From CAINEC01 sp046073825 (GTDB lineage Bacteria; Bacteroidota; Bacteroidia; AKYH767-A; OLB10), in the NCBI GenBank assembly GCA_046073825.1, contig JBJTMY010000247.1, positions 1 through 6,077 on the forward strand: a stretch of 6,077 nucleotides of DNA, read 5' to 3'. Position numbers and translations under genes: made by a program. Below the pieces are notes generated by a model. The model was given only the letters and a program-made list of their open reading frames with translations, did no database searches and was not told the origin of the DNA. Numbering within the stretch: the first letter of the stretch is position 1; every line of letters begins with the position of its first letter. This document shows positions 1-6,077 of the stretch, one piece after another.

Positions 1-425
1 GGAACCATTCTATCTGTTAAGAAGATAGCTTCTTTCGGACAAGCTTCTTCGCATAATCCGCAATAGATACAACGCAACATGTTTATTTCATAAACTGCAG
101 CATATTTTTCTTCACGATATAAATGCTCTTCTCCCTTTTTACGTTCAGCAGCAGTCATCGTAATCGCTTCTGCGGGACAAGCTACTGCGCACAAGCCGCA
201 CGCAGTACAATTCTCACGGCCCTGCTCATCGCGCTTTAACACATGCCAGCCTCTGTAAATTGGTGCAACAGGTCTTGTTTGCTCAGGATACTTAACTGTA
301 GCACTTTTTTTAAATAAATGTTTTATGGTAATTAGTAATCCACTTAAAATGGCCGGCAGATAAATTTTTTCTGCAAAGGTCATTTGTTTATTTACTACGA
401 CTTTTGATCGATTGGTAAGTTGCAT
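1..425 (-). CDS. nuoI: NADH-quinone oxidoreductase subunit I (2x[4Fe-4S] ferredoxin type), 3'-truncated by window edge
   Basis: NuoI (TYKY type) carries the clusters N6a and N6b that bridge NuoG to the terminal cluster N2 in NuoB. Reading from the ATG at 423-425, 141 codons are visible with no stop, and the frame runs off the window. The N-terminal part (about residues 16-40) is an amphipathic stretch, FAEKIYLPAILSGLLITIKH, that in this family rests on NuoH and the membrane. Two ferredoxin motifs follow: C73, C76, C79 and C83 in CTACGLCAVACP, and C119, C122, C125 and C129 in CIYCGLCEEACP. All eight ligands are present, with the usual crossed pattern of C-x2-C-x2-C-x3-C-P. A second Met at residue 15 is a possible start, but residues 1-14 are open and the first ATG leaves a 20-base gap to nuoH in keeping with the rest of the operon. 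The leader has no Shine-Dalgarno motif. Confidence 0.96.
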   Translation of the reverse strand, partial: MQLTNRSKVVVNKQMTFAEKIYLPAILSGLLITIKHLFKKSATVKYPEQTRPVAPIYRGWHVLKRDEQGRENCTACGLCAVACPAEAITMTAAERKKGEEHLYREEKYAAVYEINMLRCIYCGLCEEACPKEAIFLTDRMV

Positions 426-445
426 GATTGCTTGCTTATCTGATA

Positions 446-1480
446 TTAGAAATGTAATTGTCCGTTTTTATATAACACATAAACTCCGGTTCCAAGAATA
501 TTCACAATTCCTAATGGAATCATTATTCTCCAACCTAAATGCATTAATTGATCATATCTGAATCGTGGTATCGTCCAACGAATCCACATAAAGAAGAAGA
601 TAAAGAAAAATATTTTTCCGAAGAAAATTAATGTTCCTACCATCGATAACATATTAGGAGATAATCCTAATTGATCAATGAAAGGGAAATTATATCCGCC
701 GAAATAAAGTGAAGCAATAATTGCTGAACTGATGAACATATTGATGTATTCTGCGAATAAATAAAATCCCAATTTCATCGAACTATATTCTGTATGATAA
801 CCACCAACCAATTCCGTTTCACATTCAGGTAAATCAAATGGAGTACGATTACATTCAGCAAATGCGCAAATGATGAATAGAACAAATCCTAACGGTTGCG
901 CAAATACGTTCCAATGCCAGCCATGCTGTTGTTCCACCATTTCACGAATACTCAATGTACCTGTAGTCATGATTAAAGCAATCACTGCCATCCCCATAGC
1001 TAATTCGTAACTAATCATTTGTGATGATGCACGAATAGCTCCCATTAGTGAGTATTTGTTGTTTGAGGCCCAGCCTCCTACCATAATTCCGTATACACCT
1101 ATGGAAACAACTCCGAACACATATAAAATCCCAATGTTGATATCCGTAATCTGAACAGGATAAAACGTACCGTTTATTTCTAATCCATGTCCCCAAGGAA
1201 TTACTACTCCTGTCATACATGCCGTCATCATCATAATACAAGGCCCAAGAATAAACAATAGCTTATCAGCATTGGTAGGAATGATTTCTTCCTTCATGAA
1301 CATCTTCACTCCATCAGCTAAAGGCTGCAACAATCCAAACGGACCTGCTCTGTCTGGTCCAACTCTATCCTGTAAAAATGCCGCTATTTTACGCTCTGCA
1401 TAAGTAGAATATGCAGCAATGCCTAACGACACTGCAAACACAATTACTACCAGCACAAACTTTAATAATAAGAATTCCAT
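446..1480 (-). CDS. nuoH: NADH-quinone oxidoreductase subunit H (ND1 type, membrane)
   Basis: NuoH is the membrane subunit that joins the peripheral arm to the proton-pumping arm, forms the entrance of the quinone chamber with NuoD and NuoB, and starts the charged path that couples quinone reduction to proton transfer. The 344 residues contain about eight hydrophobic segments, roughly at 4-25, 74-94, 115-135, 155-173, 195-210, 238-260, 278-300 and 317-337. Family signatures are AERKIAAFLQDRVGPDRAGP (28-47) with the following LQPLADG-x-K-x-F-x-KE stretch, the SSQMISYELAMG loop (152-163), and the acidic cytoplasmic loop NRTPFDLPECETELVGGYHT (211-230) continuing to EYSSMKLGFYLFAEY. The loop glutamates and arginines expected of a working subunit are present. 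The ATG at 1478-1480 follows nuoG after 28 bases with no Shine-Dalgarno motif; the stop is 20 bases before nuoI. Confidence 0.98.
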   Translation of the reverse strand: MEFLLLKFVLVVIVFAVSLGIAAYSTYAERKIAAFLQDRVGPDRAGPFGLLQPLADGVKMFMKEEIIPTNADKLLFILGPCIMMMTACMTGVVIPWGHGLEINGTFYPVQITDINIGILYVFGVVSIGVYGIMVGGWASNNKYSLMGAIRASSQMISYELAMGMAVIALIMTTGTLSIREMVEQQHGWHWNVFAQPLGFVLFIICAFAECNRTPFDLPECETELVGGYHTEYSSMKLGFYLFAEYINMFISSAIIASLYFGGYNFPFIDQLGLSPNMLSMVGTLIFFGKIFFFIFFFMWIRWTIPRFRYDQLMHLGWRIMIPLGIVNILGTGVYVLYKNGQLHF

Positions 1481-1508
1481 ATTCTATTTTTAATCGTGAA
1501 GATATTTT

Positions 1509-2486
1509 TTAGTTGTTATGAGCACGCTCATCAATTTGCTTTTGATTCGATACATCAATCTTTAATTGCTTTTTCACTTCATAGTGATTGGCAGATATTA
1601 CTGACTTACGATCGATATGACGAGGGCCTTCAATGGTCCAATCGCTTTTAGATTTCTTCTCAAAGCGACATTCGTTACAGATCCAATCTTCTACTTCTCC
1701 GTTTTGATCTTTTCGAGCAGAAACGCGCAATACATCATCTCCACTCATCCACAACACCGTCTTGCCACAACACTTCGTACAGTTACGATGTGCATTCATC
1801 GGATTTGTAAACCAAACACGACTTTTAAAACGGAAGGTACGATCGGTTAATGCACCTACTGGACAAACATCAATGACGTTACCTGAGAAATCACTGTCTA
1901 ATGATTTTTCAATGTACGTAGAAATCTCTGCCACCTCTCCTCTATTTATAACTCCATGCACACGAGAATCACAAACCTGATCGGCAACTTTCACACAACG
2001 GTAGCATAAAATGCAACGCGTCATGTGTAGTTTAATATTCTCACCAATATCGATTTTTTCAAACTCACGACGCTTAAATTCATAACGTGATTTAGCTAAT
2101 CCGTGCTGGTAACTTAAATCCTGTAAATGACACTCACCTGCCTGATCGCAAACAGGACAATCAAGAGGATGATTTAATAATAAAAATTCTACTACTCCTT
2201 TTCTTGCTTCTAATAAATCAGGAGCCGTTGTATTCTGAACTTCCATTCCATCCATTACTGTTGTTCTACACGATGCTACAGGCTTAGGCATAGGACGAGG
2301 ATCTTTTTCAGAACCCTTTGTTACTTTCACAATACATGTTCGGCAATATCCTCCACTCGTTTTCAATTTCGAATAATAACACATTGCAGGAGGAACAATG
2401 TCGCCTCCAATCATGCGTGCTGCCTGCAAAATGGTTGTTCCCTCTGGAACTTCTATAGAATGACCGTCGATGGTTACTTTAGGCAT
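1509..2486 (-). CDS. nuoG: Short NADH-quinone oxidoreductase subunit G (75 kDa-type Fe-S protein without molybdopterin-like domain)
   Basis: NuoG carries electrons from NuoF along a chain of Fe-S clusters towards NuoI. This version has only 325 residues, against about 900 in E. coli, and ends cleanly with TAA directly before nuoH, so it looks like a natural short form. The N-terminal ferredoxin domain holds the [2Fe-2S] N1b ligands C36, C48, C51 and C73. H106, C110, C113 and C119 form the His/Cys [4Fe-4S] site N5 (H-x3-C-x2-C-x5-C). C158, C161, C164 and C208 form N4. A further region (about 232-275) has C236, C239, C240, C270 and C273. It resembles the start of the molybdopterin-oxidoreductase [4Fe-4S] domain (N7 in E. 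coli), but the usual third cysteine position holds T243. The last 50 residues are charged and polar and unrelated to a catalytic domain. I recall short NuoG proteins in Bacteroidota, which would make this lineage-typical. The ATG at 2484-2486 lies 12 bases after nuoF. Confidence 0.93.
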   Translation of the reverse strand: MPKVTIDGHSIEVPEGTTILQAARMIGGDIVPPAMCYYSKLKTSGGYCRTCIVKVTKGSEKDPRPMPKPVASCRTTVMDGMEVQNTTAPDLLEARKGVVEFLLLNHPLDCPVCDQAGECHLQDLSYQHGLAKSRYEFKRREFEKIDIGENIKLHMTRCILCYRCVKVADQVCDSRVHGVINRGEVAEISTYIEKSLDSDFSGNVIDVCPVGALTDRTFRFKSRVWFTNPMNAHRNCTKCCGKTVLWMSGDDVLRVSARKDQNGEVEDWICNECRFEKKSKSDWTIEGPRHIDRKSVISANHYEVKKQLKIDVSNQKQIDERAHNN

Positions 2487-2498
2487 ATTAATATTTTC

Positions 2499-3845
2499 TT
2501 AAGCTACTTCCGGCGAAATATTATTCAAACGGTAATAGTGATTATCTTTTTTAATTGATGAAGGATTTTTTACATACTCTTCAAACTCACTTCTGAAATG
2601 ACGAATAGCACTAGCTACAGGCCATGCAGCTGCATCTCCTAAAGGACAAATTGTTTTTCCTTCAATTTTTGATTGTATTTCCCAAAGCAAATCAACATCT
2701 GCTAATGTTCCATGTCCATCAAGAATTTTATGAAGAATTTTTTCCATCCAGCCTGTACCTTCTCTACAAGGCGAACATTGTCCGCAACTTTCATGATGAT
2801 AAAAACGAGTGAACGTATATAGATTTTTAACAATGCTGGTGTCTTCGTCCATTACAATAAATCCTCCCGAACCAAGCATGGTACCTGTGGCAAAACCACC
2901 TTCTGATAAGGACTCGTACGACATTAATCGTGGCTCACCATTCGCTAACTTTAATATTAATTCTTTAGGTAAAACAGGAACAGAAGAACCTCCAGCTACC
3001 ACTGCTTTTAATTCTTTCCCATTGCGAATTCCGCCGCAATACTCATCTGAATAAATAAATTCCTCTATTGGAACTCCTAATTCAATTTCATATACACCTG
3101 GCTTATTGATATGTCCACAAGCAGAAATTAATTTTGTACCTGTACTTTTCCCAATACCAATCTGCGCGTATTCATCACCTCCCATTTTCACAATTGGCAC
3201 AACAGCCATGATACTTTCTACATTATTAACTACTGTTGGTCGTTGCCATAACCCTTGAATTGCTGGGAACGGCGGCTTGATACGTGGGTTACCACGCTTT
3301 CCTTCTAATGATTCTATTAATGCTGTTTCTTCTCCGCAGATATACGCACCACCACCACAATGTACATGCAAGTCAAAATCGAATCCGCTGCCCATAATAT
3401 TCTTTCCTAACAACCCTGCAGCATAAGCTTCATCGATAGCTCGTTGAAGAATATGAAAAACATATAATAATTCTCCGCGAATGTAGATGTATGATGTATT
3501 AGCACCTAAAGCAAAACTACCGATAGCCATTCCTTCAATTAATAAATGAGGAATGCGTTCCATCATGTAACGATCTTTGAATGTTCCTGGCTCTGATTCA
3601 TCGGCATTACAAACAAGGTGGCGAGGCACACCTTCTGGTTTTGCCAAAAAGCTCCACTTCATCCCTGTCGGGAATCCTGCTCCTCCACGTCCTCTTAATC
3701 CAGATTTTTTTACTTCTTCTACAATTGCATCTGGCGACATGCCCAAAGCTTTTTTCAACCCTTCGTAACCCCCTTGCTGGCGATATACGTCGAGCGATTG
3801 AATGCCCGGTACATTTATATTTTCGGTGAGTAATTTACGTCCCAT
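2499..3845 (-). CDS. nuoF: NADH-quinone oxidoreductase subunit F (51 kDa; NADH, FMN and [4Fe-4S] binding)
   Basis: NuoF is where NADH is oxidised: it takes a hydride onto FMN and passes single electrons to its [4Fe-4S] cluster N3. The 448 residues are close to the E. coli length (about 445). The glycine-rich FMN/NADH site is at residues 51-65 (RGRGGAGFPTGMKWS), followed by CNADESEPGTFKDR (79-92) and the conserved GAYICGEETALIESLEG block (166-182). An SLBB-type domain covers roughly 235-325. The cluster N3 ligands are C354, C357 and C360 in ESCGQCSPCREG and C400 in TICPLGD. All key residues are present, so the protein looks functional although its partner gene nuoE is interrupted. The ATG at 3843-3845 follows nuoE after 28 bases (A-rich, no Shine-Dalgarno), and the stop is 12 bases before nuoG. 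Confidence 0.98.
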   Translation of the reverse strand: MGRKLLTENINVPGIQSLDVYRQQGGYEGLKKALGMSPDAIVEEVKKSGLRGRGGAGFPTGMKWSFLAKPEGVPRHLVCNADESEPGTFKDRYMMERIPHLLIEGMAIGSFALGANTSYIYIRGELLYVFHILQRAIDEAYAAGLLGKNIMGSGFDFDLHVHCGGGAYICGEETALIESLEGKRGNPRIKPPFPAIQGLWQRPTVVNNVESIMAVVPIVKMGGDEYAQIGIGKSTGTKLISACGHINKPGVYEIELGVPIEEFIYSDEYCGGIRNGKELKAVVAGGSSVPVLPKELILKLANGEPRLMSYESLSEGGFATGTMLGSGGFIVMDEDTSIVKNLYTFTRFYHHESCGQCSPCREGTGWMEKILHKILDGHGTLADVDLLWEIQSKIEGKTICPLGDAAAWPVASAIRHFRSEFEEYVKNPSSIKKDNHYYRLNNISPEVA

Positions 3846-3873
3846 TTTTAATTTCTTATAAATCGTTTACCGG

Positions 3874-4416
3874 TTATTTAATTTCTTTTTTAGCCCAATG
3901 TGAAACTGGCTCTATCACTGTTGCCTTGCACTCATGAATGATATCATCCACTTTCGCAAGTGTTAAATTCTCATGGTATTTCTCGCCAATTTGCATCATT
4001 GGTGCTGTTCCGCAAGAAGCAAGACACTCAACCGTTTTTAATGTAAACATTCCATCTGCAGAAGTCCCTCCTACCTTAATGGACAATTTTTTTTCTATAT
4101 ATTTTACAATATCATCAGAGCCTAATAACCAACATGGCCCTGTCTGACAAACTTAAATCACACATTTTCCAACGGGCTTCAAGTTAAACATAGAGTAAAA
4201 TGAGGCTACCTCATACACCTCAATTGGAGTGATGTTTAGTAACGAAGCAACATAGTCCATAGCATCTGAACTCAACCACCCACCAAACTCCGCCTGTGCA
4301 ACATGCAACAAGGGGATTAAAGCAGACTTTTGCTTTCCTTCGGGATATCTTTTAATCATTCGTTGAGCCAATGCCAATGCATCGTCGCTGAACTTTAATT
4401 TATTTTCGTTATTCAT
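3874..4416 (-). pseudogene. nuoE: NADH-quinone oxidoreductase subunit E (24 kDa, thioredoxin-like [2Fe-2S]), interrupted by an in-frame stop
   Basis: NuoE normally sits beside NuoF and holds the [2Fe-2S] cluster N1a next to FMN. Here the 180-residue frame is broken by TAA at codon 88 (4153-4155). The first part (87 residues, 4153-4416) is the N-terminal helical region, with blocks such as LHVAQ-x-EFGGWLS, ITPIEVYEVASFYSMF and KPVGK. The second part continues in the same frame with VCQTGPCWLLGSDDIVKYIE and later ECLASCGTAP, then ends with TAA at 3874-3876. The ligands are C90, C95, C131 and C135 (C-x4-C and C-x3-C, close to the E. coli numbering), and all four fall after the stop. No ATG lies between the stop and C95; the nearest in-frame alternative start is a TTG at 4084-4086, already past C90 and C95, so reinitiation cannot restore the cluster. 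No frameshift is needed to join the halves, and an 8-base T run at 4087-4094 leaves the frame intact. The identity is secure; whether the gene is truly dead is open. Confidence 0.93.
4153..4155 (-). other. Premature in-frame TAA inside nuoE
   Basis: The minus strand reads GTG ATT TAA GTT TGT CAG, coding V-I-stop-V-C-Q. The frame before and after matches one NuoE protein, so a single base change such as CAA or GAA to TAA explains the break. TAA is the true terminator of nuoC, nuoD, nuoF, nuoG and nuoH here, and of nuoE itself at 3874-3876, so TAA is not a reassigned sense codon in this genome. Remaining explanations are sequencing or assembly error, a real nonsense mutation, or stop readthrough. 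Confidence 0.9.
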
Positions 4417-4438
4417 ATATAAATCTTGTGATTTAATA

Positions 4439-5644
4439 TTAAGCGTCTAATTCGCCAGCAATTACATTCATTGAACTCATCGTTAAGATGGCATCACTTA
4501 AAAATGCACCTTTCACCATTTCAGGATATGCTTGATAATAGATAAAGCAAGGACGACGGAAGTGTAAGCGATAAGGTGTTCTACCCCCATCACTGATTAA
4601 ATAAAATCCTAATTCTCCATTTCCACCTTCTACTGAATGATAAACTTCTCCAACTGGCATTTTCGTTTCTCCCATGATTATTTTGAAATGATAAATCAAT
4701 CCTTCCATGGTATTATATACATCTTGCTTCTCTGGTAAAAAGAAATCAGGAACATCAGCATGGAAAGTTGTTTTATCTTCCATCTTTTCTAATTTCTCCA
4801 CGGCCTGACGAATGATACTCAAACTTTGCCACATCTCTTGCTCACGCACCATGAAACGGTCATAGGTGTCACCGTTAGTGCCTAGAGGAATTTCAAATTG
4901 AAAATCTTCATACCCGGAATAAGGATTCATTACACGAACATCATAATCAACTCCTGCTGCTCTTAAATTCGGACCTGTAAATCCGTAAGCCATTGCACGA
5001 TCCGCACTGATTGGCCCGCAATTAATGGTTCTATCCATAAAGATGCGATTACGCACCAATAAGTTTTCGAACTCTTTTAATCCTTTTGGCAGCTCGTCTA
5101 ATAAATGATGGATCTTCTTCCATGCAAGAGGAGAAAAATCTCTCTCTAATCCACCTATACGGCCAATGTTGGTTGTTAATCTCGCGCCACATAATTCTTC
5201 GTAAATTTCATAGATGAATTCTCTCCATTGAAAAACATATAAGAATCCTGTCATAGCACCACTATCTACACCAATAACCGAATTACAAATGATATGATCA
5301 GCAATTCTTGCCAATTCCATAATAATGACACGTAAGTATTGCACACGTTTCGGAATTTCAATCCCCGCCAACTTTTCAGCGGTCATGTGCCATCCCATAT
5401 TATTAATTGGAGAAGAACAATAATTTAAACGGTCTGTAATTGGAGTAATCTGATTGAAAGGACGACGTTCTGCTAGCTTTTCAAAAGCACGATGGATATA
5501 TCCGACGGTGGGCTCTGCCTCTACGATTAACTCTCCATCCATTTTCATGATATTTTGAAAAATACCATGCGTTGCAGGATGCGTTGGACCTAAATTCAGG
5601 ATAGTATATTCTTTCTCTTTGAGAATTTCTTTGTTCGAATTCAT
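4439..5644 (-). CDS. nuoD: NADH-quinone oxidoreductase subunit D (49 kDa type)
   Basis: NuoD lines the quinone-reduction cavity of complex I, facing NuoB and NuoH, and descends from the large subunit of [NiFe] hydrogenases. The protein has 401 residues, the normal size for an unfused NuoD. The N-terminal GPTHPATHG motif (residues 19-27) supplies the cavity histidine (H26, by alignment with Thermus Nqo4 His38), and DRLNY (71-75) supplies the quinone-binding tyrosine (Y75, Thermus Tyr87). Other family blocks are VGYIHRAFEK (47-56), RIGGLERD (162-169), GPNLRAAGVDYDVR (224-237), the GD-x-YDRF-x-VR-x-x-EM block (258-271), GELGFY (343-348) and SDGGRTPYR (351-359). The hydrogenase Ni-binding cysteines are absent, as expected. 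The chain ends ELDA, where many homologues end in a -VDR tail. The ATG at 5642-5644 follows nuoC after 12 bases without a Shine-Dalgarno motif, and the stop is 22 bases before nuoE. Confidence 0.98.
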   Translation of the reverse strand: MNSNKEILKEKEYTILNLGPTHPATHGIFQNIMKMDGELIVEAEPTVGYIHRAFEKLAERRPFNQITPITDRLNYCSSPINNMGWHMTAEKLAGIEIPKRVQYLRVIIMELARIADHIICNSVIGVDSGAMTGFLYVFQWREFIYEIYEELCGARLTTNIGRIGGLERDFSPLAWKKIHHLLDELPKGLKEFENLLVRNRIFMDRTINCGPISADRAMAYGFTGPNLRAAGVDYDVRVMNPYSGYEDFQFEIPLGTNGDTYDRFMVREQEMWQSLSIIRQAVEKLEKMEDKTTFHADVPDFFLPEKQDVYNTMEGLIYHFKIIMGETKMPVGEVYHSVEGGNGELGFYLISDGGRTPYRLHFRRPCFIYYQAYPEMVKGAFLSDAILTMSSMNVIAGELDA

Positions 5645-5656
5645 GCTGCTTTATAA

Positions 5657-6077
5657 TTAACGTCCAAACATTTTATCATCTTTATCACCTCTGAAAGGGT
5701 CTTCCAAAGGGAACTCTTTACGCATTGGCCATCCAACCAACGAATCCATATTAAGAATACGGCGCATATCGGGGTGTCCGTGAAAACGAAATCCGTAAAA
5801 GTCATGCGTTTCTCGCTCTTGCCAGTTTGCAGCAGGCCAGATATCACTCATCGTTTCAAAAACAGGTTCACTGTCGTTGGTAAATGACTTAATTCTGATT
5901 CTGCAATTAGCCGGCATATTATGCAATTGATACATCATTCCGAATTGAGCTGCTTGATCAGGAAAATGCAATCCGCAAAGCGTTGTCAAGAAATGAAAAT
6001 TTAAAGTCTCATCATCATGTAAAAACTTCATGAGTGGCTTTAAACTATTTTTATCGACAGTAATCGTAAGATAATCG
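5657..6077 (-). CDS. nuoC: NADH-quinone oxidoreductase subunit C (30 kDa type), 5'-truncated by window edge
   Basis: NuoC is a peripheral-arm subunit of complex I that, with NuoD, NuoB and NuoI, builds the module passing electrons from the Fe-S chain to quinone. It carries no cofactor itself. The frame is open from the window edge to TAA at 5657-5659, giving 139 visible residues. The Met codon at 6029-6031 is internal, because upstream codons in the same frame read DYLTITVDKNSLKPL, typical of the NuoC N-terminal region, so the true start lies beyond 6077. The family signature is clear at visible residues 83-108: ANW-x-ERE, DFYGF, F-x-GHPD and RRIL, followed by the P-x-RK motif near 117-120. 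The protein ends shortly after this, as usual for stand-alone NuoC, and is not fused to NuoD. The stop is 12 bases before the nuoD start. Family assignment is secure; the N-terminus cannot be seen. Confidence 0.96.
   Translation of the reverse strand, partial: DYLTITVDKNSLKPLMKFLHDDETLNFHFLTTLCGLHFPDQAAQFGMMYQLHNMPANCRIRIKSFTNDSEPVFETMSDIWPAANWQERETHDFYGFRFHGHPDMRRILNMDSLVGWPMRKEFPLEDPFRGDKDDKMFGR

Larger units (their letters stand above)
1..6077 (-). other. nuo operon segment, nuoC to nuoI (complex I)
   Basis: Seven consecutive genes on one strand keep the classical order C-D-E-F-G-H-I and almost certainly share one transcript. The gaps are 5645-5656, 4417-4438, 3846-3873, 2487-2498, 1481-1508 and 426-445. 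None is long enough for a convincing promoter, and I see no hairpin followed by a T run in any of them. All leaders are A/T-rich and lack an AGGAGG-like motif, a pattern known for Bacteroidota. Presence of nuoE, F and G marks the NADH-oxidising 14-subunit type of complex I, not the 11-subunit type found in some Bacteroidota. The operon promoter should lie upstream of nuoA, outside the window. Confidence 0.9.

Noticed and set aside
1011..1241. 76-codon open frame on the minus strand inside nuoH
   Set aside because: It lies out of frame within the fully supported nuoH, has no recognisable domain and an improbable composition, so it is a shadow frame.
1617..1980. Plus-strand open frames opposite nuoG
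   Set aside because: They are antisense to the Fe-S region of nuoG and have no domain or start signal.
3577..3829. Two overlapping plus-strand open frames opposite nuoF
   Set aside because: They are antisense to the conserved FMN-binding part of nuoF, resemble no protein family I know and overlap each other, so they are chance frames.
3846..3873. Possible promoter or terminator in the longest gaps (also 1481-1508)
   Set aside because: The gaps are only 28 bases and A/T-rich. I see no stable hairpin with a T tail, and A/T richness alone does not support a promoter.
3874..4086. C-terminal part of nuoE as an independent gene starting at TTG
   Set aside because: The TTG sits mid-domain, after two of the four cluster ligands, without a leader. 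The frame upstream back to the TAA also reads as NuoE, so this is the tail of one gene and not a new one.
4087..4094. Run of eight T (A on the coding strand) as a frameshift site in nuoE
   Set aside because: The reading frame is continuous on both sides of the run and matches the family, so no slip is needed. The defect is the TAA upstream.
5641..5847. 68-codon minus-strand frame overlapping nuoC and ending at the nuoD start
   Set aside because: It is another frame of the conserved NuoC C-terminus, which carries the clear family signature. No independent signal supports it.

Overview
The whole window is a stretch of a nuo operon, the genes for respiratory complex I (proton-pumping NADH:quinone oxidoreductase). 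Every gene lies on the minus strand, so transcription runs from high to low coordinates in the order nuoC (5' end cut by the window edge), nuoD, nuoE (interrupted), nuoF, nuoG, nuoH, nuoI (3' end cut by the window edge). This is the standard bacterial nuo order with separate C and D genes. nuoA-B upstream and nuoJ-N downstream are presumably just outside.

The organism is most likely a member of the Bacteroidota, perhaps of a Chitinophagales, Cytophagales or Flavobacteriales type. The reasons are low to moderate G+C (roughly 40% by eye), no Shine-Dalgarno motif ahead of any of the starts, A/T-rich leaders instead, exclusive use of TAA stops, and a NuoG that ends after its Fe-S domains with no molybdopterin-oxidoreductase-like domain. 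This is inferred from reading, not from a search.

The layout is very compact. Gaps between genes are 12, 22, 28, 12, 28 and 20 bases, with no promoter, terminator, RNA gene, repeat or mobile element visible in them. NuoE, NuoF and NuoG form the NADH-oxidising module (FMN and Fe-S clusters). NuoC, NuoD and NuoI form the connecting module that carries electrons to quinone. NuoH is the membrane subunit that forms the quinone chamber with NuoD.

The main surprise is in nuoE. A single in-frame TAA at 4153-4155 splits an otherwise intact 180-residue reading frame two codons before the first of its four [2Fe-2S] cysteine ligands. Both halves align in frame with one continuous NuoE. As written, the normal product would carry no cluster N1a. 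This is either a sequence error, a recent nonsense mutation or a readthrough site. The second notable point is the short NuoG with an unusual C-terminal cysteine arrangement. I see no wholly new system here: apart from these points it is ordinary core respiratory machinery.
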